Positions 1-9,717 of a stretch of 64,000 nucleotides of DNA are shown here, in pieces. A program made the position numbers and the translations under genes. The stretch is from contig NZ_JAFFQE010000010.1 of assembly GCF_016919005.1 (NCBI RefSeq), forward strand, positions 62,001-126,000. The letters are read 5' to 3'. The stretch comes from Desulfopila inferna (GTDB taxonomy: Bacteria; Desulfobacterota; Desulfobulbia; Desulfobulbales; Desulfocapsaceae). How positions within the stretch are numbered: the first letter of the stretch is position 1; the number at the start of each line of letters is the position of its first letter. Below the pieces are notes generated by a model, which had not been told where the DNA came from, made no database searches, and saw only the letters and a list, made by a program, of their open reading frames with translations.

Positions 1-538
1 CTTCATCTTTCTGTTCAAAATCAACCGCATTTGCCTCGCATTTTTTCTGGCAGATACCACACTTCTTGCCCTGAAAAACCCGGCAATGTTCTGTATCGAT
101 AGCGTGGGTGGAAGGAATACCCTGGGCAAACCAGCTGTAAATGGCCTTTCGCTTGCTGTGACCCTCGTTGTACAGGTCCGTCACCAGCGTCGGGCAGGAT
201 TCCGCACAGGCTCCGCAACCGGTGCATTTGGCCTGATCGACATAACGGGCCTTTTTACGCACCTGTACCTTGAAGCAACCGGCACTTCCCTCAACCTTCT
301 CAACTTCGCTGTATGCCATCAATTCAATATTGGGATGTCGACCGACATCCAGCATTTTCGGCGAGAGTATTCAGATGGCACAATCATTGGTGGGAAAGGT
401 CTTGTCGAGCTGGGCCATCTTCCCGCCTATGCTGGGCAGCCGTTCCACCAGATAGACCTTGAATCCCATCTCCGCAAGATCCAGAGATGACTGAATCCCT
501 GCAATACCACCACCAATAACAAGCATGTCCCTATTCAC
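1..538 (-). CDS. hdrA: HdrA-like FAD/FeS subunit, N-terminal part, selenoprotein (cut by window edge)
   Basis: N-terminal part of a heterodisulfide reductase subunit A homologue, a flavin and Fe-S protein that moves or bifurcates electrons in the cytoplasm. It opens with a Rossmann FAD motif ([10 protein letters not shown]). An in-frame UGA at 371-373 is codon 56, in the context PTNDCAI-U-ILSPKM. HdrA homologues carry Cys there, and the reading frame continues open to the window edge with a ferredoxin-type cluster ([12 protein letters not shown]) and further cysteines, so UGA is read as selenocysteine. GTG start at 538 with GGGAGG five bases upstream. A CCGA/TCGG pairing after the UGA, also present in the other hdrA here, is a possible SECIS. 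Last visible gene of the Hdr operon; 36 bp after mvhD. The C-terminus lies outside the window. Confidence 0.85.
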
Positions 539-574
539 AATTACCTCCCGTTAAGGCAGTTAACATAATCAAGC

Positions 575-994
575 TCAAGCGGCTTCTTTGATTTTCAGAG
601 GCCCTAAAGATTGTATTTCTTCTGTAAACTCTGCAGCAACCTCGGCAAATTTGGTTCCTTCAGCAGAAGATATCCATTCAAGCCGCACTCTGCCCGGTTC
701 AATACCCAGGATCTGCACCAGTTCTTTTGTGGTCTGAAAAACTTTTTCACACTTTACATTACCATCCAGGTAATGACAGTCGCCAATGTGTCAGCCGGCG
801 ACAAGGACACCGTCCGCCCCGTTTTCAAACCCTTTTAAAATAAAATTAGGATTGATGCGGCCAGAGCACATGACCCGGATGATGCGCAGATTCGGAGGAT
901 ACTGAAATCTGCTGACACCGGCCAGATCCGCCGCCGAATACGCACACCAGTTGCAGGCAAACGCTACTATTTTTGGCTTGAATTCCCCGGACAT
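575..994 (-). CDS. mvhD: MvhD-like [2Fe-2S] electron transfer subunit, selenoprotein
   Basis: 139-residue homologue of MvhD/VhuD (delta subunit of F420-non-reducing hydrogenase), which in other organisms passes electrons from a hydrogenase or formate dehydrogenase to HdrA. The family Cys pattern is present: FACNWCAY near residue 14, MCSGR near 42, then [17 protein letters not shown] with UGA at 791-793 (residue 68) in place of the usual Cys, and VKC further on. The frame after the UGA stays open to TGA at 575-577 with a normal MvhD C-terminus. A perfect 7-bp hairpin 15 nt after the UGA fits a bacterial SECIS. The ATG at 994 follows AGGAAGAG. It lies between two Sec-containing hdrA genes, as in HdrABC-MvhD or Bam-type electron-transfer modules. 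Confidence 0.88.
757..775 (-). promoter_or_regulatory. SECIS-like hairpin of mvhD
   Basis: Read on the minus strand this is CATTACC-TGGAT-GGTAATG, a perfect 7-bp stem with a 5-nt loop containing GG, starting 15 nt after the in-frame UGA. Bacterial SECIS elements are short stem-loops directly after the UGA with a G-rich apical loop bound by SelB, so position and shape fit. Confidence 0.65.
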
Positions 995-1071
995 TTTCTC
1001 TTCCTTAGTAATAGGTATTTTACCTGAAATATTTCACTTAAAAACAGAAACCTAACTCAATATTGACCAAT

Positions 1072-1176
1072 AACTGGTGTGCAGTGCATCATATGTGTGC
1101 AAGCGGGTTGGTCAGCTATATTAGTCATATGCTGGACAATCCGATCGTACATAGATGAGGTGTTTCACACACCGGA
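1072..1176. repeat. foldback (MITE-like) repeat, copy 1
   Basis: About 105 bp. The 91 bases at 1072-1162 match 1195-1285 with only two differences (1080 and 1152 against 1203 and 1275), period 123 bp. The two ends are imperfect inverted repeats of each other, weaker in this copy than in copy 2. It lies in the hdrA-mvhD gap and has no coding capacity. Confidence 0.75.
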
Positions 1177-1194
1177 ATCACTATCCTACCAACA

Positions 1195-1299
1195 AACTGG
1201 TGCGCAGTGCATCATATGTGTGCAAGCGGGTTGGTCAGCTATATTAGTCATATGCTGGACAATCCGATCGTACACAGATGAGGTGCTGCCCACCGGTTT
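1195..1299. repeat. foldback (MITE-like) repeat, copy 2, overlapping the hdrA stop codon
   Basis: Second copy of the 105-bp element. Its left end (1195-1215) and the reverse complement of its right end (1279-1299) match at 16 of 21 bases, so the unit is bounded by terminal inverted repeats. The right end runs into the TAA stop codon of hdrA (1298-1300). Together the copies form a 228-bp structured spacer inside the Hdr operon. Confidence 0.7.
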
Positions 1300-4200
1300 A
1301 GGCTTTTTCGAAGGCGGATTCCACCATAGTCAGCACTTCCTCATTACTATAATGATGCACCGAAGCCGCCCCTGTTGGACAGGCAACCGCGCACATCCCG
1401 CAACCCTTGCAGAGAGCCTCCTGCACGGCAGCTATCTTCACACCCTCTTCCCTGACTTCCACGGCAATGGCATTGAACGGGCACACCTTTTCGCACTCGC
1501 CGCATCCTCTGCACATGAAATCCTGAACATTGGAAACAATACCCTCGACGGTGATATTTTCCTTGGAAAGGGTCACTGCGGCACGCGAAGCTGCTGCGGC
1601 AGCCTGGGCAATGCTTTCCTCGATGGGTTTGGGATAGTGGGCCATGCCTGCCAGGAAAATTCCTCCGGTGGCGAATTCCACGGGCCGCAGCTTGGCGTGA
1701 GCCTCATTGAAAAAGTTATCGCCATTGCGTGACAGCTTGTACATCTGGGCCAGAGCTTCATTGTCACGGGGGACAATGGCCGAGGCCAGAACAAGCAAAT
1801 CGGCATGGATATCGATATCCATATCGAGCACATGGTCCCGCACCGAAATCCACAGCCCGTCTGGCTCTTTCCTGACGACCGGCTTCCTTTCACTGTCGTA
1901 GCGTATGAAAACAACGCCCTTTTCGCGGGCTTCTTTATAGAGGGATTCCCGCTGTCCATAGGTGCGGATATCCCGATAAATCACAAAGACGTTAATATCC
2001 GGATTATTCTTTTTGAAATTGACGGCCGATTTGATGGAATGTGTGCAGCAGACCTTGGAGCAGTATGGCCTATCCTGCTCACGCGACCCCACACATTGAA
2101 TGAAAACAACAGATTCTGCTGTTGCAACTCGTTTGTCCTCTGCGGCAATGGCCTTATCCAACTCCAGATGGGTAAGTACCCTGTTGTCCTGACCATAAAG
2201 ATATTCCGTGGGAACATGCTCTTTGGCCCCGGTAGCCACAATCACGGCACCATGTCTGAGCAGAGTTTCACCTTTCTTCCCGGAAACAACAGTTTCAAAG
2301 TTGCCGATGAATCCGGAAGCATTCTTAACCTCCGATTCGGAATAGACATCGATCAGAGAATGGTTTGACACTCTCTCCGTCAATTCGTCTAGTTTTTCAC
2401 CGATATTCTGCCCCTGCCAAGTAGCGAGAAGGGAGCGGGCATTACCGCCGAGCTGCGCCTCTTTTTCCACCAGATGCACGGCAAATCCCTGATCGGCAAG
2501 GCCCAGCGCCGTAGTCATACCGGCAATGCCGCCACCAATCACCAGGGCACTGCTGTCCACGGAAATGGTGGGCTGCGCCAGCGACTGGATGAGTCTGGTC
2601 CTGGAAACCGCCATGCGCACCAGATCCTTGGCCTTGGCCGTGGCCGCTTCTTTTTCCTTACTATGCACCCAGGAACACTGGTTGCGGATATTGGCCATTT
2701 CGAACAGGTATTTGTTCAGGCCGGCATCTTTCAGAGTTTCCTGAAAAAGCTCCTCGTGGGTCCGGGGAGTACAGGCCGCAACCACAACCCTATTCAATCT
2801 TTCTTTTATGACAATTTCCTTGATCTTCTCCTGACTGTCCTGACTGCAGGTAAAAAGGTTTTCCTCTACATAAACAACATCGGGTAATGATCGGGCCATT
2901 TCCGCCACCGCCGGAACATCGACAATGGAGCCGATATTGGTACCGCAGTTACAGACGAATACACCTATCCGCGGCTCTTCCGCTGAGACCTGCCGCTCAT
3001 CGGGAAAAATCTTGGTCCTGGTGAGGCTGCCGCGGGCTTCGGCGAGATCGCCTTCAGCCGAACAGGCTGCAGCACTGGCCTCCATCACTGAATAGGGGAT
3101 ATCCTTTGGTTCCTGAAAAGCACCGCAGACATAGATCCCATCCCGGGTGGTCTTTACCGGAGAAAAATTTTCCGTTTTGGCAAAATTATCGGAATTGAGC
3201 TCGATCCCCAGGGTTCCGGCGAGTTCCACCAGGTTTTTGGGTGTTTCCATGCCGACGGAGAGCACAACCATATCGAAGGTTTCCTCCAGGGCCTTACCGG
3301 ATTCATCGACATATCTGAGCTGAAGGTCTCCGGAATTGCGGTCTTCGACTATGGAATGCACACGGGTGCGGACAAAGCGGACACCCTGCTCATCCTTGGC
3401 GCGCTGGTAATAGCTTTCAAATTCCTTGCCGTAGGTACGCATGTCCATGTAAAAAATGGCGGCATCAAGATCGGAACCCGCGTGTTCCTTGGCAATAACC
3501 GCCTCCTTCACCGCATACATACAGCAGACAGAAGAGCAGTAGCTATGCCCGCATTTATTTATATCCCGGGAACCGATGCACTGCAGCCAGGCTATTTTTT
3601 TGGGCTCCCTGTGGTCCGAGGGACGCACCAGGTGTCCCTGAAACGGGCCGGTCGCACTGAGAATTCGCTCCATTTCCAAGGAGGTGATGACATTGGGATA
3701 GTGGCTGTATTGGTAGGTATCAAAATCGGTTGGGTCGAAGGCCGAGAATCCGGGAGCAACTATGACGGATCCCACCTGAAGGGAGATTTTCTCCTCCTTC
3801 TGGTCAAAATCGATGGCGTCCGCCGGACAAACCTTCTTACAGAATCCGCACTTACCGTTTTTGAAGTAGATGCAATTATCCGCATCGATAGCGTACTTGA
3901 GCGGCACGGCTTGAGGGTAATCGACATAGATCGCCTTTCTTTTCTCAAGCCCGGCATTGAAGGTATCCGTTACCTTCTTGGGACACTTGGCGGCGCATTC
4001 TCCGCAGGCGATACACTTCTCCATATCCACGTAGCGGGGATGCCGAAGCAGTTCAACCGTGAAATTACCGGCTGAGCCGCCGATCGACTGTACTTCACAA
4101 AGGGTTTTGAGTTCAATATTCAGGTGCCGGCCGACCTCGACCAGTTTCGGTGAGATTACTCACATCGCACAGTCGTTGGTCGGAAAGGTCTTATCCAGCT

Positions 4201-4351
4201 GGGCCATCACCCCTCCAATGGAGGGAGATTTTTCCACCAGGTAGACGTAAAACCCCGAGTCTGCAAGATCCAGTGCTGTCTGCATTCCCGCAATACCACT
4301 GCCGACAACCATGACCGAACCCTGAATTTTCTGAGAATTTTCTGATTTCAT
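1298..4351 (-). CDS. hdrA: Large HdrA-like flavoprotein with two FAD modules, selenoprotein
   Basis: About 1017 residues, long for HdrA (~650), because two HdrA-type modules are fused. The first has an FAD Rossmann motif ([10 protein letters not shown]), then PTNDCAM-U-VISPKL with UGA at 4160-4162 (residue 64) where Cys is usual. Clusters [12 protein letters not shown] and CGFCKKVCP follow. The second starts near residue 350 with the HdrA N-terminal Cys domain ([11 protein letters not shown]), a second FAD motif ([11 protein letters not shown]), and two C-terminal [4Fe-4S] motifs ([24 protein letters not shown]). ATG at 4351 follows GGAG at 7 nt. The frame is continuous through the UGA for more than 900 codons. 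Expected role: FAD-based electron bifurcation or confurcation with the HdrBC-like and MvhD neighbours. The stop codon lies in a repeat. Confidence 0.9.
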
Positions 4352-4433
4352 CAACGTTCTCCGATACTCAAAAATGATATATAAGCTATTTCATTTATAC
4401 GTTTTTCAATGAATCTGACCCCACTGAACCGCA

Positions 4434-5546
4434 CTAAAGCCTTTCCGACAAGTAGGTATAGAGATCCTTCACCTCAACATCCAGGTCGGCATTCGATGTG
4501 GCGCAGGTCAGGTGTATCCGGCATTTCGGACAGGCGGTGATGATGGTCCGGGCTCCGGCTTCCTTGGCCTCCATTAACCTTTTTATCTGCATGGTCTTAG
4601 AGCAGGACGAGCATTCCATCCAGGCCGTCGTACCGCAGCAGACCGCATTTTCCCTGTTGTTCTGCATCTCTTTCAACTCTGCATCGGGCACCATGCCGAT
4701 CAATTGCCTTGGCTGCTCATACATTCCCGACCTTCTGCCCAGCCGGCAGGGATCATGGAAAGTCACAGCACCATCGGCAGTTCCTCTGAATGTCGTTTCG
4801 GTTTCTTTCAATTTTTCGACCAGAATTTCAGAAATATGGACAACCTCGAAGGGAAGCTCACCAACAATCGCCGGATAGTTTTCCTTGAAGTTGGAATATC
4901 CCTCGGGGCAACCGAAGATGACGGTCTTTGCTCCGGAGGCCTTGATGGTCTCGACATTTTTTTTGGCCAGGCGGGCAAAAAGCTCTTCGTCGCCGCTCCA
5001 GAAGGCATCGTGCCCGCAGCATCTCTCCTCATTGCTCACCACCGGCTCAATGCCCACCTTGTTGAGCAGCGTAAGAATGCTTTTCGCCGTGTCGATCATA
5101 TTGAGATCAAGGTATTGAAAGACCGCGTTATGAAAGGGGGCACAGCCGACAAAATAGAAATAGTCGCCCTTTTCTCTGATTTTCCCCGAAGCTTTAGCCC
5201 AGTCGATGCGGTTCTGCTGCAGAGCACCCGACTGCAGAGTGGTAATCGTCTGGAAGATACCGTGATGGCTTTTGCGCGGAAGGTTGCCGACGGCGATGGC
5301 CTTTTCCCGGTAGGAGCGTATAAACTCGGGAAAGTCGATGCCCACGGGGCAGCGGTCACTGCACCGGGAACAGCTCAGGCAGGCCCAGACGTCATCGGAC
5401 TCAACGACGCTGTTGTCAGCTTCGACCAGGGTACGCTTTATCATCTGTCTGGGAGAAAAACCGGGACGCTCATGGCTGATGGGGCAACTTCCGGTGCATA
5501 CCCCACACTCCATGCAATAATCAATTTGCTGTTTTGTAAGCTGCAT
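4434..5546 (-). CDS. HdrC-HdrB fusion-like Fe-S oxidoreductase
   Basis: 370 residues. N-terminal ferredoxin pair (CMECGVCTGSCP near residue 11; CLSCSRCSDRCP near 56) followed by two CCG domains: VGCAPFH and ERCCGHDAFW in the first, FHDPCRLGRRSG and ENAVCCGTTAW in the second. This is the HdrC+HdrB (HdrD/GlpC-like) layout; CCG cysteines bind the non-cubane [4Fe-4S] cluster that reduces disulfides in true HdrB. No in-frame UGA here. It sits between the Sec-containing Fe-S protein and hdrA on one transcript and would supply the HdrBC function for that HdrA. The physiological substrate (a thiol/disulfide, menaquinone via a partner, or another carrier) is not visible. Confidence 0.85.
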   Translation of the reverse strand: MQLTKQQIDYCMECGVCTGSCPISHERPGFSPRQMIKRTLVEADNSVVESDDVWACLSCSRCSDRCPVGIDFPEFIRSYREKAIAVGNLPRKSHHGIFQTITTLQSGALQQNRIDWAKASGKIREKGDYFYFVGCAPFHNAVFQYLDLNMIDTAKSILTLLNKVGIEPVVSNEERCCGHDAFWSGDEELFARLAKKNVETIKASGAKTVIFGCPEGYSNFKENYPAIVGELPFEVVHISEILVEKLKETETTFRGTADGAVTFHDPCRLGRRSGMYEQPRQLIGMVPDAELKEMQNNRENAVCCGTTAWMECSSCSKTMQIKRLMEAKEAGARTIITACPKCRIHLTCATSNADLDVEVKDLYTYLSERL

Positions 5547-5582
5547 AGTCAGACCTGGTTCAGTTATAAATATCGAAGCACA

Positions 5583-6905
5583 TCAGAATGCCGTTTCCGG
5601 ATGGAAGACATTGACATCCCTGAGATCATCGCCTAAATACGTCCGCTCATTCGGTCCCAGCACGCCAAGAGCAAGAGCGAGAATAGTCCAGAAATGGACA
5701 ACCTGGTAGTTCCCTCCATAGTGGTGGGAGAGCTCGTGGATCTGAGCGTGGCAGTTATGGCACCCGGCAATACAGTAGGTCGCACCGCTGGCTTTGATTT
5801 GATCATCTTTAATTTTGCCATAGGCCAGGCGTTGCTCTTTAAACCCGGACTGGAGAAAGCCACCGCCGCCGCCGCAGCAGTAGTTGTTGGACTTATTGGG
5901 CGACATCTCGGCAATATTTTCTTCGCCTACCGCCTGAGCAATGGCATATCTGAAATCATCGGCAATCTTGTCGCCATAACTCTTGCGTACTATCTGGCAG
6001 GGATCCTGGACGGTGAACTTAATCTTCAAATCCTTATTCCAGTCGGAGTTGGGCTTCAGCCTTCCTTCCCTTATCCATTTGGCATAGTATTCGTAAATGT
6101 TCTTGACTTCGAAGCTGTGCTGTATATTGAATTTTTTCAGTCCGGCCCGGACTGCAAAGGTGACGTGGCCTCACTCCGTATTGAGGTATGTCTTGCATTT
6201 CAACTCCTCGGTCATTCTGGCTTTGGCCCGGACGAGGTGCTCCCAGTTTTCATTGTCGGCAAGAAAAAGGCAGTAATTCTCAGCTGCCCATGCCTTGCTG
6301 CCGTAGGTCCAGTCGACACCGGCAAGGTGCAGAATTTTCCAGAGAGGAACCATCTCGTCGGGTTCCGTCATCGGCTCACGGGAGTTCTGGTTGATGAAAA
6401 ACTCGGCTCCAACCTTGTCGATCGGCGCCTCCATCTCGGCAAACTCAGGCTGCGACTCCCGGTATTCCTCCAAAACATCGTTGACGACAAACTTAAAGTC
6501 TTCAACCGGTGTTCCCATGGCGCTACAGGTCTCACTCTGAACCGCCATATCGCAGGAACCGCGAATCCCCGAGGGTCTTTCATCCCGCGGACGGGCAGCC
6601 CGAACATTAAAAACGAGCTGAGGAATATCGATTTTCATGGGACAGACATAGACGCAGCGTTGGCACATGGTGCACATCCAGGGCCAGTCGGACTTGAGCA
6701 CCTCTTCATCCAGGCCCAGGACGAGCATGCGCAAAAACTTCCTGGGGTCCATATTTTCAAGGCCGGTCGCAGGACATCCCGAAGAGCAAAGACCGCAGGT
6801 AAGACAAAGACTGAGATTGCCGTCAGGCAAAATTTCTTTGATATCATCCAGAAAGGAGTGTCTGGCTTTTCCTTCAAGCTTTATTGCCACTTCAGCCATA
6901 ATCAT
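5583..6905 (-). CDS. HdrC/HdrD-like Fe-S protein with CCG domain, selenoprotein
   Basis: 440 residues read through an in-frame UGA at 6171-6173 (residue 245). The N-terminus has two ferredoxin motifs (CLTCGLCSSGCP, CTMCQRCVYVCP). The UGA sits in LNTE-U-GHVTF, the place of the conserved Cys in the ECGH motif of DsrK/HdrD-like CCG proteins. After it the frame stays open for 195 codons with QDPCQIVRKSYG, NYCCGGGGGF and CIAGCHNCHAQ, so this is one gene and not two. A 7-bp hairpin 16 nt downstream fits a SECIS. ATG at 6905 follows AGGAAG. First gene of the Hdr operon, 36 bp before the HdrBC-like gene. Having Sec in the CCG site suggests an altered active-site cluster or thiol chemistry. Confidence 0.85.
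6138..6154 (-). promoter_or_regulatory. SECIS-like hairpin of the Fe-S/CCG selenoprotein
   Basis: Minus-strand CAGTCCG-GGC-CGGACTG, a perfect 7-bp stem with a G-rich loop starting 16 nt after the UGA at 6173. Spacing and loop fit a bacterial SECIS. Confidence 0.6.
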
Positions 6906-7437
6906 TCTTCCTTCTCAAAATATTTATAAGGTGATATGCCGGCCGATTTCAACTGATTTTTAGGCATGGCTAACAAAACGGCCACCCGAAATACCTCGGC
7001 AGACAGGTCTGACAATCTCACATCAAACACCCTTAAACTAGCCCATATTTTCACACTTATCAAGGGATATCGCTCAAAACTATCTCCCTCAGCAAAAGTG
7101 AGCGGAGGCTCCGCATGATCGGCAGGCTTTCCTTAAAATATAACAGTACCTTAGCAAGGTATAGGGAGTACGCTGAATTCCGCATGAAAATAGTTCATTC
7201 CCAGAAATATACTCGCTTATGCATTGCCGATTTACATGCCCTCTTGCTGCGCTTGTTCCGGAATCAGAGCCAAGGGCATCGACCATCCTAAAGAAATCTA
7301 TGCAGATCTGTCGATAAAAGGAGATATTGCCGGAGCGATCGACCGACAATTAGAATTTTTAATAACCCCTGAAACTCAGCATCTTCGGGCCCCGACCTAG
7401 AACCGAGGCTTTAGGAGTAGTCAGGTTAGCATAACCC
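6906..7437. other. intergenic region, 532 bp
   Basis: Divergence zone upstream of the Hdr operon; its promoter must lie here. The open frames present have no recognisable motifs and no good ribosome binding site. I see no tRNA, repeat or clear terminator. Confidence 0.5.
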
Positions 7438-8040
7438 TCAGCAAACTTGGATTACATTATATACCACCACGGCAACAGTTCCAGCCGTAAGCACAAAAGC
7501 GAACAGTGCCACCAGGCCGTCGCGGGAGATCAGCGAAAGACCGAAGGCAGTAAGGATCAAGCCTGCTGCGTTGGCGCTGAAGGGGACCACCTCCATCAAC
7601 GGCATCATAACGGCGACGAGGAGACATACCAGAGCTATAGCATATACAGCAGCGCCCTCGATGAAGATTGACAGGCGCGGCTGCAACAGACGGTCAATAA
7701 AATGAGCCGGTCGCCGGGACCATTGCAAACCTGTATCCAGCTTTTCAGTTGCCACTGATCGCTTCAGCAACCAGTGCGGCAGCCATAGATGCTTGCGCCC
7801 GATCAGCAACTGAGAGGCGATCAAGAGGACGATTACTCCGATAAATGTCGGTACTCCGGGGATATCACCGATTATCGGCGCAAGAGTGACAAGACCAGCG
7901 ACAAGCAGCAGGGGCCCAAAGGATGTGTGGCCTAATTCTTCAAAAATTGCTCCCCAGGATATTTGCTCGTTGTCCCGCGCAGCCTTGCTGATCCGGCGGA
8001 GCAACTGTTCCAGGTTTTTAAGACCTTTGTTCTTACTCAT
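7438..8040 (-). CDS. ExoD-family membrane protein
   Basis: 200 residues from the ATG at 8040; a longer ATG at 8106 would add 22 residues that do not look like the family. Conserved ExoD features: a soluble N-terminus (WGAIFEELGHTSFGP), then FGPLLLVAGLVTLAPIIG, the IPGVPTFIGVIVLLIASQ block, the RKHLWLP motif, and C-terminal hydrophobic helices (about four in total). ExoD was named for exopolysaccharide synthesis in rhizobia, but its biochemical role is unknown. Stands alone on the minus strand. Confidence 0.8.
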   Translation of the reverse strand: MSKNKGLKNLEQLLRRISKAARDNEQISWGAIFEELGHTSFGPLLLVAGLVTLAPIIGDIPGVPTFIGVIVLLIASQLLIGRKHLWLPHWLLKRSVATEKLDTGLQWSRRPAHFIDRLLQPRLSIFIEGAAVYAIALVCLLVAVMMPLMEVVPFSANAAGLILTAFGLSLISRDGLVALFAFVLTAGTVAVVVYNVIQVC

Positions 8041-8520
8041 GCTCAGAATATAATCATAGTAGACGATGGTGCCGTTGTAATTTCCATCAGAGAGAAGGAG
8101 CCTCATGGCACGACAGTACTCAAGTGCAATTACACAAATAATCTTATCGAAGGTATCAAAAAAACTTGATTAAACAGGAGCAATAAGATACTAATTCATT
8201 AGTGGTCATGCCAGGAAGGGATCTTCAAAATTCCCTGACATACAATGTGCGTACACACTTGTCATACTTTTTACAAATCCCTTCAAATTCTACAAGTGCA
8301 GCCTGAATTTTTTGTACTGCTGATATTTACGTTGATCCTTTACCGGAAAACGGTTGTAGTTCCTAACTTCCAGCCAATAACTTGCCGTGAACAGTTCAAC
8401 GGTTATCAGCATAGGTGATACACGGCACATACCATTCAGATGCGTATGTCATTCCCAAGGGAATGTTGAAACTGAGTTTCGATCCATCATCGTTACACCA
8501 CATCAAAAAAGGAGGTTCAC
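8041..8520. other. intergenic region, 480 bp
   Basis: Separates the minus-strand ExoD gene from the plus-strand TRAP genes and must contain the promoters of both. A strong Shine-Dalgarno (AAGGAGG) lies just before the ATG at 8521. No further structure recognised. Confidence 0.4.
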
Positions 8521-9516
8521 ATGTTCGACAGAAAATTATTTTCAGTCATAGCCGCTACACTGTTTGTCACGGCACTCTTTTTTTCCGGCGATGTTGTTCA
8601 ATCAGCCACAACCCGTCTGGCATTCTCCGGAGGTCCTGACGGCGGCACTTTTCAGTATTTCTCCAACGCTATCTCATCCCGACTGTCGCGAACGCAAAAA
8701 GATCTCGAGGTCTCCAACATGGCTTCAGCCGGTTCTGTCGAAAATCTGCGCCGGGTCAACTCCGGTGATGCAGATTTCGGAATCACCTACTCCGGCGATC
8801 TCTTTCTCGGCAGGAATGGTCAACTGACCAACGATACTAAAGAGTACACGGACACCTATGCCATGGCCTATCTTTATGGCGCTCCCGCACATCTGGTTGT
8901 CCTTAAGGACAGCGGGATAGACACAGCTATGGACCTTGAAGGCAAGCGTGTGGCCGTCGGCCCTGCGGGCTCAGGAGCGGCTGCTTCGGCTCAGCGCTTT
9001 TTCACCAGCCTTGGCCTGTGGGATAAATTCACCCCCGAGTTCATCGGTTACACTCAGGGAGCTTCCGCCCTTGGCGATCGGCTTGTCGATGCCGTATGGG
9101 TCTTTGCCGGATTTCCCAACTCCTCGGTAATCCAGGCTGCTGCCAGCAACGACATCAAACTGCTCGATCTTGTTGAAATTGGAAAAGAAAAAGGCTTTTT
9201 CAAGGACAACCCATATTACGCCGAAGTCACCATCCCCGCAGGAACCTACCAGGGAGTCGATAAAGGAACCGTCACTTTCCAGGATTCCGCCCTGTGGATT
9301 GCCGGAAAACATGTATCTGCGGATCATGTTTCCACCGCTCTGGATAATATCTACTCCGAAGAAGGCCTGGCATTCATGGTCAGTGTCACCAAAACTGCCA
9401 AGGCAATGACTGTTGAAGATGGTCTTCGCGGTATCGTGACCCCGGTGCACGAGGGGGCTGCAGATTTCTGGAAAGAGAAAGGATTAAGCCCGACTGAAGA
9501 ACAAAAGCCACAATAA
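8521..9516 (+). CDS. TAXI-family TRAP transporter solute-binding protein
   Basis: 331 residues with a Sec signal peptide (hydrophobic stretch 5-25). The mature start RLAFSGGPDGGTFQYFSNAIS is the TAXI-type signature (GGxxGGxF...A), followed by an SAGSVENLRRVNSGDADFG segment and GKRVAVGPAGSGA, all typical of periplasmic TAXI proteins. These bind a carboxylate (often C4-dicarboxylates or glutamate-like acids) and hand it to a fused TRAP permease; the permease is 200 bp downstream. The ligand cannot be told from sequence. Start supported by AAGGAGG. Confidence 0.88.
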   Translation: MFDRKLFSVIAATLFVTALFFSGDVVQSATTRLAFSGGPDGGTFQYFSNAISSRLSRTQKDLEVSNMASAGSVENLRRVNSGDADFGITYSGDLFLGRNGQLTNDTKEYTDTYAMAYLYGAPAHLVVLKDSGIDTAMDLEGKRVAVGPAGSGAAASAQRFFTSLGLWDKFTPEFIGYTQGASALGDRLVDAVWVFAGFPNSSVIQAAASNDIKLLDLVEIGKEKGFFKDNPYYAEVTIPAGTYQGVDKGTVTFQDSALWIAGKHVSADHVSTALDNIYSEEGLAFMVSVTKTAKAMTVEDGLRGIVTPVHEGAADFWKEKGLSPTEEQKPQ

Positions 9517-9717
9517 GCCCTGAGAGGATTGACGCCCTTGGGTGTATGTTCATTTGCCGGCTTCTAAGAGCTTTCAGTTTTTCTGTTCTCTACGGCGGAT
9601 TCCCTGAAATACATCACTAATGTCTGCAGGTGAATTGCCGACACCGGAAGCCGGGACAGTATACCGGCTCCCGGTGCCGGTCTAACTCCTTACCCGCTTT
9701 TTTTTGATGGAGTTGCA

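Noticed and set aside
791-994. A 67-residue protein ending at UGA 791
   Set aside because: It is the first half of MvhD; the frame after the UGA continues with the family C-terminus.
1072-1299. CRISPR-like array
   Set aside because: Only two units of about 105 bp with inverted ends and no spacer pattern.
3356-4075. Long plus-strand ORFs opposite hdrA and other genes
   Set aside because: Shadow frames: the minus strand has clear Fe-S and FAD motifs over the same bases, while the opposite frames have none.
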